DNA of 64,000 nucleotides from Prototheca cutis (lineage: Eukaryota; Chlorophyta; Trebouxiophyceae; Chlorellales; Chlorellaceae): assembly GCA_002897115.2 (NCBI GenBank), contig BCIH01000012.1:459334-523333 (forward strand), in the 5' to 3' direction. Positions 1 to 11,085 of the stretch are shown piece by piece (the stretch's first letter is position 1; each line of letters starts with the position of its first letter). Under the pieces are notes generated by a model. It made no database searches. It was not told the origin of the DNA and saw only the letters and a list, made by a program, of their open reading frames with translations. The position numbers and the translations under genes were made by a program.

Positions 1-38
1 ACATGACTTCCTTCTCCCTCTGCACAACAATAATTCAG

Positions 39-260
39 CTGTTCAAGCGCAAGGCGGAGGGTCAGGCGCTGGTGATGCCGATCAGGCGCGAGGACATTGT
101 GGAGGCAGTTGCCCGACAGCTTCGCATTGACCTGTCACCCGAGCTGCTCGACATTGGCGGGGAGGAGCTCAAGGAGACGGGGGAGTTTTACTTGCCGCTC
201 AAGGTGATGGACTCTGATGGTGCCCGAGCAAAGCTGGAGATCAAGGTCGCGGCTACATGA
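39..260 (+). CDS. RPL9: Plastid 50S ribosomal protein bL9, C-terminal exon (5' part outside window)
   Basis: This last exon begins after a pyrimidine-rich tract and a cag acceptor ending at base 38, and ends at a TGA. It encodes the C-terminal globular domain of bL9, recognisable by IRREDIVEAVARQ, then a TGEFYLPLKV strand and a lysine-rich LEIKVAAT end. bL9 binds domain V of 23S rRNA and bridges outward from the L1 side of the large subunit. In green algae the organellar copy is nuclear encoded, so a plastid (less likely mitochondrial) location is inferred; the transit peptide lies outside the window. The 261-594 stretch after the stop shows only presumed 3' UTR and spacer. Confidence 0.85.
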   Translation: MFKRKAEGQALVMPIRREDIVEAVARQLRIDLSPELLDIGGEELKETGEFYLPLKVMDSDGARAKLEIKVAAT

Positions 261-594
261 TTCAGTGGACGAGCATTGGCCTGGGGCATGGCCCATTGTA
301 CTGTGCTTGGTCACTCACTCATCAAGAGATCTCAGATGCAGTGCAGAGCGTGCAAGGATAAAGTCTGAGAGGTCTCGAGTCCACATCAGAAAATGGACTG
401 CACGCACTGTCTTTGCTGATCCAACCGAACCGCACAAGGGCCCCAGGGCACAGTAGTCTTGACGGGGTAGGCTACGATGCCAGACAAACTGGGGGGCACC
501 CCACGACAGCGCCCGCTCTCCGCCACCCGGAGAGGAGGCGCCCCGCGAGGTTACCGAGCAACAAGGTAACTGGGCATTGCCTCGCAGCACGCGT

Positions 595-1060
595 TCAATG
601 GTGCTGATCCGCGGCGCAGGGCCAGCGGAGTATCTTGGTGATGAAATCATACCAGGTGGAGCGCCTGGGAGGCAGGGGATGTGCAGGGCGGGGGAGCTTG
701 GTTTTGCAATCTAAAGGCGGCGGTCTTTTGCCGGTCAGGACCAGTCTCTCCCCCAGGTGGCGGATGTTCCATGCCATGTCGATGTCGCGGTTCCACACTA
801 CGCCACACCTCTGGCATTTGAGGATGGCGTACTTGTTCCGAGCGGCGCTGCTGTTTGCGTTGCGCGCAGTGCTGCTGCTGGATGGGGGCCACTGTCAACC
901 ACGGGGCATCACGTCCACCGGCCTCGCCCCGACCTGGAGCACCTGTTGCGCTTGATGCCGGTGTACCGTCTGGGTGGGCGTCTTCTCTTCCGAGCCCCGC
1001 CGCATCTCGAAGGCGTGCCTCTTGTGCATGGTCGGCCGCCTCAACGCCACCCCTGGTGTG
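595..1060 (-). pseudogene. Fanzor-like (TnpB-related) nuclease remnant A, C-terminal region
   Basis: Minus-strand reading gives a C-terminal segment KCQRCGVVWNRDIDMAWNIR followed by TGKRP (about 835-700). A CxxC knuckle directly before W-N-R-D-x-x-x-A-x-N-I is the zinc-ribbon plus RuvC-III signature of IS605 OrfB/TnpB and Fanzor proteins. Upstream, in another frame (1060-893), lies TPGVALRRPTMHKRHAFEM, like the PTxGxxLRR stretch before the zinc finger in Fanzor1 proteins, and a third frame has RCSRSGRG, a damaged CSxCG knuckle. The pieces are in order but need at least two frameshifts, and a TGA lies near 897, so this is a decayed copy. Family assignment rests on motifs seen here; no search was run. 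The WNRD block differs from that of remnant B, so the two are separate lineages. Confidence 0.65.
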
Positions 1061-2658
1061 CATGTCCCAGGACAGCCGCCAGTGCAGCCCTCCCTTCAAG
1101 GTTGTGCTCACGCGGCAGCAATGCGTCGTGCGGGGGCGGCCCGGTGCCGACCGGGGGGCTGTCCGGGGCCCTGCAACAGCCGGCGCATCAGCCAGTCCGA
1201 TGCAGTGGCTGCACTATCCATTCCCGTGGTCCGGTTTCACCGCAGGATGAGGAGAAGGCGTTTTCTGACTATGGACATCAGCCAGCACCAGCCACTACAG
1301 CTCCTCAGCCCGACGATGACGCCCAGCATATGGAGGACTGGCATGATCCGAGCCAGCCGGCGGACTGCCGCCGGGTCAGCCACTGGCAGGGTCGGCCCAA
1401 CCCCCGCCATGCTGAGCAGGGTTCACCATGAGACATCCAAGGTGCCAGATCCCAGCAGGCTGCTATGGACAGCCAGCTGGTCTTGCTGACCCCGAGTGGG
1501 GAACCCCAACGTGGGGACGATGCTGGCCCTTCAACCCCNGCCCCNNGNCANCCCCTGGNAGACTTTGTCATCAACGGCATNGTNCAGNNCCACATGCTAA
1601 AGNACCCACATGCACCGAAGGATTACCTTCCTCGATTCACTCGAGGAGCGCTAAGCACCCGCTCCCCAGAATCCGTCGACAAGTGGGCGGCAGAGCTAGA
1701 AGAAGAGAGCTCTGGGCTGAGATACCTCCCAACTCAGGCTCTGGATCCAAGAAGCGGAAGATCGGGTGGCAGACAGAACCGTAGCTGCCAGAAGTACAGG
1801 TGGAGGACCACAGCGAGATCAGACGCAGCTGCAGAGGCCTAGAAAACGGTGGCCACGACATTGCCTGTTGCTGAACTTGATGCTGATCCCTAGATAGATT
1901 GACCTGTCTTTGTCTGCACAGTACTCCCCTTGATTCGACAAAACAATGGGCAATTGAATCATGATATGGATGCATAAGACGAGATTTTCTTGTGGAATCA
2001 GCCCAAACAGCACCTGCTCTAGGGCCCAACCAGTTCATAGCCCAAGGCCCTTGCCAATCCCGACCGCGCTTGCTGGTGGCGCGTTTGAAGGAGGCCAAGG
2101 GCCGCCGAGCGAGAGCGCGCAGATGCACAACTCCCATTTGCACCCTCAATCCTCTCATTATCTCGATTTATGGGGTAACAGGCGTTGCAGGGGGCCTGTA
2201 CGCGCGGCTTGGTGGCCCCGCCCCCCGGAGCTGCGCAGCCCCCGAACGTTGAAGGGCGGTTGCCCACGAACGCGCTCCGTACTGGCCCCGCCCTGTTCTC
2301 AGACTGGATTTTTGGTGCGAAATAAACATCATCGTGCAGTCGTACAAGGGGGTGCTGCACGGGTGGTGCACGGGAGGGGGGGGTTCACGTCTTGACGTCC
2401 GATCGGTTTCAAATGCGGTCGCAGGCCGAGATCTCGACATCGGTGGCAGCCATGCAGGAGCACAGAACGGCAACAGGCTCGCGTGCGCCCAGATCAGACG
2501 TCTTCCTGCATTGACATGGTGCATTATACCACCATGGGATTTGCGTCTTCCACTGATTAACGGGACTCTGGGCTTCGTTTACCAGGTGGGCCCATCCCGC
2601 CCAGGAGGATACCTTGCAGCTCCGACAGGAGGGCCGCCCCGATCGACACCCGCGCACA
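1061..2658. other. Region without a confidently identified gene
   Basis: This 1.6 kb between remnant A and the MYSM1-like start holds no recognised gene. A plus-strand frame at 1465-1842 (125 residues, with N bases near 1540-1605) has charged, exon-like composition but matches no family I know. A minus-strand frame at 2360-2019 reads FVGNRPSTFGGCAAPGGGAT and could be a diverged upstream part of the Fanzor-like remnant, because that class has a Gly-rich FG-G-x-S block here; this is weak. No promoter or RNA gene was seen. Confidence 0.35.
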
Positions 2659-5600
2659 ATGGCTACCGAAGCAGAAATCGAGGCAGCGAACGATGCCCTC
2701 ATTGCACAGCTCCTGGTAGATGGGTCTGTACGTTGGGCGGCGCACGAGTGTCGACACTCCTGTACTTGATGAGGGGGCCAGGATTCCNACCCTGCCCATG
2801 CCAGTGCCTCTCTTCCCACATGCATGCCAAGTCTTTGTCACCAACCTGTTCTGGATGTGTTAGCACTCGTTGCATCAGATCTCATGACCTTTTTGCATGC
2901 AAACACAAGCAACCGCGACAACGCAATCACCCTCTGCTATTATTGTGTATCAGGCGTCTGATGCAGCCGAACGCATGGCTGACTACAGCGAGGATGAGAG
3001 TGGCGGAGATGAGGAGGACCACGATTTCCACCTGTCCTCTGGCCGGTCCCACGGCCGACCCCACGGTCGCACGGCAAAAGCAGCCGCCACTGCAGGGGAG
3101 CTCACCAGCAGCGGCAGGAAACGGCGCAAGGACACCGGTGGGACGATAAATGGAGTCTTCNGAAGAGTTTGTTTTTGGAAGAGAAAACAGATGCAATGTC
3201 ACGTTTGGTTTTTTTATTTCTATCCATAGCTGCCTGNGATCCCATCACAAACTCCGGCCCCTTCAGTCACAGCTGAAACCCCCATGCATTCCACCTACCA
3301 GGGACGCAGCGCTCGAGCTCGAGATCGTGGTCCGAGGAAGAAGAGACGCGGTTTCTGGAAGCCCTGGAGCTGCACGGCCGTGACTGGAAAAAGTGCGCAG
3401 AGCACATGGTCACTCGAGACCACAGGTGGGTGGAGGTGGTGTGGTGTGTTTGGGGAGTGCAATGGTTCCGGGCAGCCTCAATGTCCCCTCTCCCCCCAAA
3501 ACAAACATGNATCCCCCTCCCGTGCGCACACGCACACACACACGCACACACNCNCACACACACACACACACNCNCGCGCGGAATGAAACAGGGCCATTAC
3601 CAGCCATGCCCAGAAACACTTTATCAAGCTGCTGCTTCGAGGCGAACCACTGCCTGCTGCGGTAGCAGCCTCGGGTCCGGGCTACACGCTCTCTGGTGTG
3701 ATGGGGTGGGGCCCTGGGGATGATGCATGCCTGCTCCCAGGATTGAACGTGGTGCGGTGTTGGACAGGATCCCTCCCAACCCCGCCATGCATTCATGCCC
3801 ACAACCAGGCCGACCGCTGGATCCGAACTGCGCCTCTGCACGAGCATACGGCCTGCGGCCTGAGAACTTCCAACGTGTGTGATATCAGATTGGGGATGGC
3901 ATGATGATCGCATATGATGGTTGGGCCCGGGGCGACATTTCGGAGTTCCATCCATAGCAGTCGCATGTTCATGCAGAGTGCGTTCTTGTGCTTTGGGCGT
4001 GCTGCATGCGAAACCCTCTCTTCTCACGCCCAACACCCCAAAAAAATCTTTGGCAGAGGTGGCAGCTGCGGGGAAGCTGACGGCGGGCATGCACGTGACG
4101 ACCCTGGAGCTGGACGCCAGCGCACAGCCCAGTGTCCGTCCACGCCAGACACCAACCGGCAGTGGGAACACCAAACGGGCCAGGCAACGAAAGGGGGCGC
4201 GACCGGATGGCGGGGACGATGACGGCGGCTCCATCATGGCCTACCGGGTACGCAGATTAGAAAGGGGAATGCGCTGCTGCAAAGATCCACTCTTGGTCTC
4301 TGGAACGTGTTTCGGCGGCCTCCCATAGTCTTTCCACAACACANGCACGCGCCCTGCACTGAGCATGCCGCAGGCCTCCCGGGAGCCGCAGGAGCCGACG
4401 GCATATGTGCTGAACCGACCTCGCCGCCAGGCTTCCAGCAAGCACCAGATGGGGGAGACGAGCGAGAGCCTCGACCTCACGCAGCCCCAGGAGTTTGTGG
4501 GACATCCGGGCAGTGCAGCGCCACTGGCACAGCCATTCTCCGTGACGACGACCATGCAGGTTGGTCCAGATTGATTGATGGGTATGGGGACAGCCTGCTA
4601 TTCCACTGAACCCGACGATTCCCCATCCCCCCCCTAAAAAAAAATAAAAATAAAAATAAAAATTCGACCCGAGCCAACTTATCAGGCACGTCTGGTGATG
4701 GACTTTCACGCGCACCTCAGTGGGTACGAGGTCATCGGCCTGCTGGGCGGGAAGTTTGACCCTGGTCAACGGGCACTGCACATTGAGGAGGCCTACCCCT
4801 GTCTCCGGGCCGAAGGCTCTGATTCCGGTGAGGTTTAAGGGGCGTATCTGGGTATGGCCAGTTGCGTCATGAGGTGCCGCTGTCTTCATGGAGCCAAACA
4901 ACGACAAACAAGCATGCTGCCTCCGATGTGACCCACTGCTATGCAGGAACCTCAGTGGAACTGGACCCGAGCTCTCAGGTCCAGGCCACCTGCGCCATGG
5001 CCGAGCGAGGCCAGGTCGCCGTTGGCTGGTGAGGAGCTTGGGGGGGATTGCACAATCTTGATGGCAGCGGCGGGCGACCCCAGAATCCTGCCTTCTGTCC
5101 AGGAGTGTGGCGAAAGCGTAAATCCTTACTGACANACCTNACAGCAGGTGCCGAGTCGCACGTTCAATAACTCATTCCCTCCACAGGTACCACTCGCACC
5201 CGGTGTTTGAGGCGCGACCATCTCAAAAGGACAATGAAAACCAGCGCAACTACCAGGCCCTGTGTCACGACCCTGGCACGGGCCTGGCGCCCTGGGTCGG
5301 TGCCATCGTCTCACCGTTTGATCCCGGATTGCCCACCGCGGTGTGCTGGCAGGAAAATGGTTCCTCTGGGTNTCTTCTCTGCCTCTCTCTGAAGTATCTT
5401 TCTTTCTGGGTGGTGATTGCTGGCCGCCTGGGGTGTTGCGGCTGCACTTCTTTTGACCTGTTCAATGGGTGTGCCGGGGCCTTGGCACCCAGGGGGCAGA
5501 CCATCATCTCCCGGCAGACATGGGAAGCTTGCCTGTGACCCTGCACCGCCAACTGCGTGCAATTCTGATGCCTCTAGCACGTTGTCACCACCTCAGGCAT

Positions 5601-6495
5601 CGCGAGTGCGGTGGTGGATTGTGAAGACGCACAATGGCCAACTCACGCCGTTTAATGTCCGCTGCACCCGGCTACCGGGCAACTGCACGGCGGGAGAGCG
5701 GGATACGGTGTCTGCTGGCATGGCAGCGTGCGTCTGTTTGTTGGCTGGATGGCACTTTAGTTATCTTTTTGATCAACTTGGACTCAAGTCTGCTGGCTGG
5801 TAGTTTGGCATGCATCCCTTGCTGGTTGCCATTGTCACGCCTGCACTGCATGCCTGCAGCGGCGCCCAACACAATCCGGGGGCACTCTTTGGATCCCTGT
5901 TCATGCACGTGTTACCAATCCCCCAAAGTCCATAAGCAGCCCCCTCCACCACCCACAATTGTACCTGCAGTGCACTCTCTGCACAGAGGGAGGACCCATG
6001 CCGGACAGACCTCGCCTCACGGTGGCGGGGTTTCACGCACCTGACAGACGGCCAGCCGGCCGGCCCTGCTGTGACCAAGATGCAAAAGCTCCAGGTGAGC
6101 CATGAGATGGTATCGGCTTTCTCCAAGAACACTGTGTGTCTGCACTACAATCATATCCATTTAATCATCATTAATCACCTGCGGCAGCCACCCACTCCTC
6201 TTCTTCCCGCGCCGATACCCTGACAGGCTGCGATGCACTCGCACCTGTCGGAACAGGAGCAGGGCGGAAAGGAGTTTTTGGATGGTCTGAACCGGCTGCT
6301 GCAAGAGGAGTGGGGACTTGACTTCACATCGGCCAGTCAAACAACAGAGGCAGTCGAAAAGCCCGGCAACTCTGAAGTATCAAATGGCCATCACCCCAGC
6401 CCTGATGTCTTGCCTGTTGAACCAGCAGTCCCCGAGGGATCCGCCGTCTTAGGGCCAGGCTCCCAGGGCCAACCCTCTGCCGTTGCAGCATGCTG
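2659..6495 (+). CDS. Myb/SANT- and JAMM-domain histone H2A deubiquitinase, MYSM1-like
   Basis: A multi-exon gene. The ATG at 2659 opens MATEAEIEAANDALIAQLL, which splices in phase to an acidic exon at 2954. Exons 3-4 (3302-3425, 3604-3695) encode a SANT/Myb repeat, WSEEEETRFLEALELHGRDW, then SHAQKHFIKLLLRG. After linker exons (3809-3874, 4057-4247, 4374-4559) comes an MPN/JAMM domain: MDFHAHLSGYEVIGLLGG at 4686 and YHSHPVFEARPSQKDNENQ at about 5186, giving the zinc-binding H-x-H and distal S/D residues of an active JAMM metalloprotease. The last exon (to 6495) has SHLSEQEQGGKEFLDGLNRL. Animal MYSM1 removes ubiquitin from H2A and has a SWIRM domain between SANT and MPN; I saw no SWIRM. Nuclear location is inferred. 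Exon limits between 5380 and 6230 are approximate. Confidence 0.8.
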
Positions 6496-6697
6496 AGTTT
6501 TCTTCTCGATCGAGTCTGTTCTCATTATTGCTTTGGCACCGCGCAATGACTGTCTCGCATTTGTGTGCATCGGTTTCACAGGGAGATTGATTGATCACCG
6601 CTATGGGCGGCAGGGGACCATCTTGCCATGCAGGGCAAAAATAATGCAACCAGCTCAGCCAGCAAGGGCGTCACATCACCCCGGGGGTTGCTGGGCA
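6496..6697. other. Spacer between MYSM1-like stop and Fanzor-like remnant B
   Basis: No gene is visible. The stretch contains AGATTGATTGATCA near 6588, which recurs near 61977 beside the other Fanzor-like sequences; see findings. Confidence 0.3.
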
Positions 6698-7216
6698 TCA
6701 CTGGTGGCCGAAAATTTTCACACTCTGCAGGGCAATAGGAAGGTGGACCACCTCAATGATGGACCACCTCCGGGGCTGCTTTCCCTTCCTGGGGGAGGGA
6801 AGGAGCCCCGGGGGTTCCCACCCCCAGTTGGAAAGGCTATTATCCCCCATCATATATATGGATGTATGTTCATCAGCTTTGCGGTGCTGGAAGCGCAGAG
6901 GCCGCTCGCCAGTCTTCCGCAGGCTCTGCACGATGTGCTTCATGTTCAGACACGCCATCAAGTCTCTGTTCCAGAGACGATGCTCGCCTTTTGGGGGCCG
7001 GCACTCCTCGTTGGTGCAGCACCAGCTGATGGCACACCACCTCGGGCGTCTGCTCCCTGCACGACCTGTCCTGCTGCCAAGAAGGAACCCAACCCATCCT
7101 CTGAGTGATGTGGCCAGGGAATGTGGTGAAACAGGCAATTTGTTTGAAAAACATGCCCTGCTGTGCAGGTGGGAGTCGACGGACCTCGAGAAGATTTCAT
7201 CAATTTTTCCCTGCAT
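6698..7216 (-). pseudogene. Fanzor-like (TnpB-related) nuclease remnant B, C-terminal region
   Basis: A 172-codon minus-strand open frame carries CCTNEECRPPKGEHRLWNRD, continuing LMACLNMKHIV and TGERPLRF. This is the second zinc-finger knuckle followed by the RuvC-III motif (W-N-R-D-x-x-A-x-L-N-M) of Fanzor/TnpB nucleases, where the Asp is catalytic. The part before it (VDSHLHSRAC, near 7185-7155) resembles the first zinc-finger region, but the usual Glu and Cys residues look substituted. The neighbouring frame (PEVVCHQLVL) suggests a frameshift just before CTNEEC. No N-terminal or RuvC-I part is present, since the OST3 gene lies immediately upstream, so this is a truncated copy. About 160 bases (7216-7060) are clearly alike to the plus strand at 62441-62600. 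Confidence 0.7.
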
Positions 7217-7298
7217 GGCACAGCAAAAAGGGGGATGGAAACGACCACAAGCCGCAATGCTTGCTCAGAAGCGACGTTCCAGTACCTAAATCTTCTGT

Positions 7299-9355
7299 TT
7301 AGTACCAGCGTGTCCGTACGTTGTTCTTCCAGATCTGGGTGCCCATGATCGCCCGGAAGGAAAGCGCGGCGGCAGCAACCAGCACGTAGCCCAGCACGCG
7401 GCGGGCCGAGTCGCTCTTGACCCTGGGGAGCAGGTGCGTCCCCGCGGCGATGGACAGCCCACAGACCAGGTACATGGTACCCATGATGTAACCCTCGGCA
7501 CCAAACTGGCCCTGGCCTGCCAACACGCCGTATCATGTGCGAAAAAAATGGGGGGTTCAGTCATGTTGAAGAACAAGGGGGATGACATGTGAAGCGAGAC
7601 TGCCCATCTCCACGGCAAAAAGACCTGTCATGAACAGATCACAAAAGTCCATTCATCCCAAGGCACCACCTTTCATTCCCAACAAGCATGCTCCGCTTCG
7701 TACCGTGCATGAAGGCCTGCACCTGCCGGCTTTGCCGGTCCATGCCGATCAGGGGCATGTTGCGGATGATGTTGTACATTCCCCCTGCACAAGATGGGTG
7801 TCGTGCGGCAGCACAGCTGTGATGGCATGATTCCTGTGATTCATAGCTGTGATACACCACAAAATCCCCTCTTAATTCCCCACACGCAGACACACAACAC
7901 CCATGAACCACCGTACCAGACATGGAGAACCAGGTGATGAACAGGCCGCCACACACGTAGATCCAGGTCTGGCGAAGAAAGGGGGAATAGTACAGCCGGT
8001 ACCCGACCACGGCCAGGCTGCCCACCACCGCCAGGCTGATCAGCGGTGCAAACCTGTGGATGTCGTGTTTGCATGATGGAATAGCGGAAGGCAGGAATAC
8101 GCAACGATAAAGTCACTCGTGAGCATCAGACAGGACCATTACCTGAACGGAATGCCGCACAAATAGCCCCCCCCTCCCCCTCCCAAAAAACATGCCCACC
8201 TCGATTTGAGGATGGAGGGCCGCTCAATCTCGGGCACCTTGAAGCCCAGCGGGTCGGCAGCATAGGCGGCCATGTCTTCGGCGCTCCATGGGTAGTTGTC
8301 AGTGGGCATGGCGGCATTCTTGGCCAGCGCCACCGCTGCGCCGGGTGCAATGGGCAGCTCGGNCGGGATCCGGGTGAGGAAGGGAAGTGCCATGATGCCC
8401 AGCCTACGGACAAGAGGGGAGTACGGTGGACTGGGTGGGGACGTTTGTCAGGACACGTCTGNTAAGGCCGGCTGCTCTGCCTGNCCTAGCCATGAAGAAC
8501 AACAGTGCAACGCCATGCACAAGGCTGTGCTGCAACCTCACGACACACAGAGCATGCCGCTGTCCCCCCCCACGCACACCCACCCCCAACAAAAAGAAAG
8601 CTCGCCTCTTGAAGAGGTCCTGCTCTTGCGGGAACTCGATCCGCGTGAAGAAGACCTTGCCCCGCGTCTGAGGCTCCAGCGCCTTGGCAGCCAGCTTGTA
8701 CTCGGAGATGACTTGGCCCAGCTTCATGCCACTGTTTCCATGCATGTGCAGCGCATCTGTGTTGTGCGCACAGGGTTGTTTCCGAGGGAGGCGTCTTCCT
8801 TACTGGACGCTGCCAGGTTGAACGCAGCCTGCCTATGTGAAAGCTCAGCAACGACATCATGCGAGGCACAACGTTGCACCGCCACAACAGCCACCACAGC
8901 AGACTGACTTCAAGGGTTGCCATTGCTAACAAATGCACCCAGTTTCCCACTCGCCTACACAAACTCTCCCACACCCACCAGCCATGATCACGATGTGGTA
9001 AGGCCGGGACTGACCCACCACGTAGCGCTCAAAGAGCTGTTTGGTGAGCGTGATCACGCCATTTGGAGCCCTGGACTGGAGCTTCAGCAGCTCCGCCACC
9101 TGCATCGCAGGGGAAGGTCGAGATTGGGTGAAGCTTGGAACACAGGGGGCCCCTGAGTACTGGCCTCGGTCACCAAGCCAGCTCCAAGATACGGCCTCTG
9201 CCTGGGGAACCCCCCAAATTCCAGGGGCCAGCTGCCAACTCAGGTCAGACTTACCCTGGAATCATTGTCCGATGACTCTGCCGCCGCGCTGAGGACGGCT
9301 GGCGCGAGCAGGAATAGCAGGAGGGCCACCGCCCTCAGTCCCGGACGGAAGGCCA
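7299..9355 (-). CDS. OST3: Oligosaccharyltransferase subunit OST3/OST6 (N33/TUSC3 family)
   Basis: The ATG at 9355 gives a cleavable signal peptide (MAFRPGLRAVALLLFLLAPA). A following exon (about 9135-8985) has AELLKLQSRAPNGVITLTKQ and RPYHIVIM, the start of the lumenal thioredoxin-like domain, followed by GKVFFTRIEFPQEQDLFKR. The C-terminal half has four hydrophobic segments: FAPLISLAVVGSLAVVGYRL, IYVCGGLFITWFSMSGTV, a segment with EGYIMGTMYLVCGLSIAAG, and VLGYVLVAAAALSFRAIMG, ending in WKNNVRTRWY. This is the OST3/OST6 plan: a lumenal oxidoreductase fold plus four TM helices, in the ER complex that transfers glycans to Asn-X-Ser/Thr. The CxxC of the thioredoxin fold was not located because exon limits there are uncertain. 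The stop lies about 80 bases from Fanzor-like remnant B on the same strand. Confidence 0.85.
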
Positions 9356-9618
9356 TCACCCACTGGTCCGCAACACCTCCTCCACGCCACAACACAAGAG
9401 TAGCGTGATCACGATGAAATTTTACTCGTGTTTGTAATGCCATCGAAAGTTGAGCACCACCAGCTGCACAATGGCGTGCGGAGCTCGCTTGCCCGGAGCT
9501 GGTGCGATCTGATGTCCGATCTGAGGTGAGATCACATCTGGTGACTGGGGAGCAGGTGCCAGCCTTCCGCCGCCGACTCCCCAAGTCTCTTGAAGAATCT
9601 GTCTTTCCAACAATTGCA
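9356..9618. other. Intergenic spacer upstream of OST3
   Basis: Between the OST3 start and the GNAT stop, both on the minus strand. It should hold the OST3 promoter; no distinct element was recognised. Confidence 0.3.
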
Positions 9619-10626
9619 TTACAACTTCATGCTCATCTCAAACCAAGCATCTTTGCCGTGCACAACTGAGGAAGGGCCCACCATAGTGAAGCCAGCTTTT
9701 CGGTAGAGGGGGACCTGGGATGAGGATGGCGACGGGTGTGATGTGTAGAAGCAACAAGTCTGCCTGGTGCCACCATCAATGCAGCAGAACAGGCTTGCGC
9801 GCCAAGGGCCGCACATTCACGACCCCAAACACTCGTACCAGGTTTTCCTTGCAGATGAGCAGAATTCGCTCCAGAGGCGGGTCTGCCGCGCCGACGAATG
9901 GCACGTATGCCTGCAGCATCCTGTTGTGCTTGGGGCGCACGGGTAGACCGGCCGCTGTGAAAATGCAAAGTGGTGCAGGAGGAGAGGATCACACTGGAAA
10001 GGTACCCCTTATGACCCAGTTCCCACAGTGCCCCACAATGCGACACGAACAGCACCCGGCCTCAACAACTCTGACGCACCTTGTGGCCAGCCCTTGTCTC
10101 TGCCAGTCTTCACCCACGCAGACAGAGTGAATGCAGAGTGTGGGGCCCTCCCTGTCGTGCTTGCTCATGGATTCATGCGTCAGGAGCTGGCCAGGGCACC
10201 TCGTGCCACATACATAGCCGGCCAGCTGAGCCTGGGGCCCTTCAGCCACAAGAAAGAACTCGGAAGCTGCAGCAGTTTGATGTTTAATGGGGGAGGTAGA
10301 GTCGGGTTGAGATTGCCGAGGGGAATGAGCCAGCAACATGCTGCATATGCAACATTCAGACCAACCGTCCACGTGCCTTCATCCAGGCGGAATCTCATCT
10401 GTGCGGGGCTGGCCGCCTCATTCGCAGGGTAGCCTGCCGCCTGCGTGGCGGGTATGATCCAGTTGTCGAGAGCTGGCTCGACGATTGCAGTGCCCCCCAA
10501 AACGCTAGCACAACTACACATACATGAAAATGTGCACACATTACCCGCGCAACAAAGCAGGAGAAAACACACACGCCGCAACTCTGCCAGAACTCACCTC
10601 GAGGCTACAGATCCTGTCCCAGTCAT
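9619..10626 (-). CDS. GNAT-family N-acetyltransferase (arylalkylamine N-acetyltransferase-like)
   Basis: The proposed ATG at 10626 opens MTGTGSVAS, spliced to an exon with AIVEPALDNWIIPATQAAGY and EAASPAQMRFRLDEA. Next comes FFLVAEGPQAQLAGYVCGT, then LTHESMSKHDREGPTLCIHS and VCVGEDWQRQGLATR, the GNAT acetyl-CoA-binding core (V-x-x-x-x-Q-R-x-G-x-A). The C-terminus joins LICKENL to VPLYRKAGFTMVGPSSVVHG and stops after KDAWFEMSMKL. The LTxESMxxHxxxG block and the GPSxVVHGxxxWxEM end are typical of serotonin/arylalkylamine N-acetyltransferases of algae and fungi. The real amine substrate cannot be told from sequence. No targeting peptide is obvious. Confidence 0.8.
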
Positions 10627-11085
10627 CCCCAGTGGCTGGCCTGAAAAACACTGCCGGTGCAGAATCGTACGCTGCCATGACTGTGAGCAATTGCTATTAT
10701 GTATTTAATGGTACTAGTCACATGTGCATGCAATAGTTCATGTGCTGCAAGGGAGTCGCACAAGGCCATGTCCTTGGCAAGGGCCGTGGCCGGCATCATT
10801 TTCGTCGAGCCGCTCCCAGCAAGGCGCTGAGCGAGTTTTCCAAAACGCCCCAGGACGACATCTCTCCGATATGAAGGGCCTCAACCGTGCATGGACGCCC
10901 TGTCATATGCAATCTCATTCCGCACAGACATAGAGCTCTTTGCGAGCGTTAGACGCGGGCAGGCGCAGTCCGGCCACGAGAGCTTGGCCATCTCGTCACT
11001 GTGCCCTTTCCAGCCGGTGCCACTCGACGACCGGTAGCGGAACGCCAGCGGCCTCGGGCGTGAGACCATACTCACCAACGTTGCC
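10627..11085. promoter_or_regulatory. Divergent intergenic region between the GNAT gene and ESF1
   Basis: These 459 bases separate two divergently read genes and so should contain both promoters. No clear TATA or known operator was identified. Confidence 0.35.

Noticed and set aside
315..650. Minus-strand open frame of 111 codons after bL9
   Set aside because: Arg/Ser/Pro-rich composition without motifs or splice logic; GC-rich chance frame.
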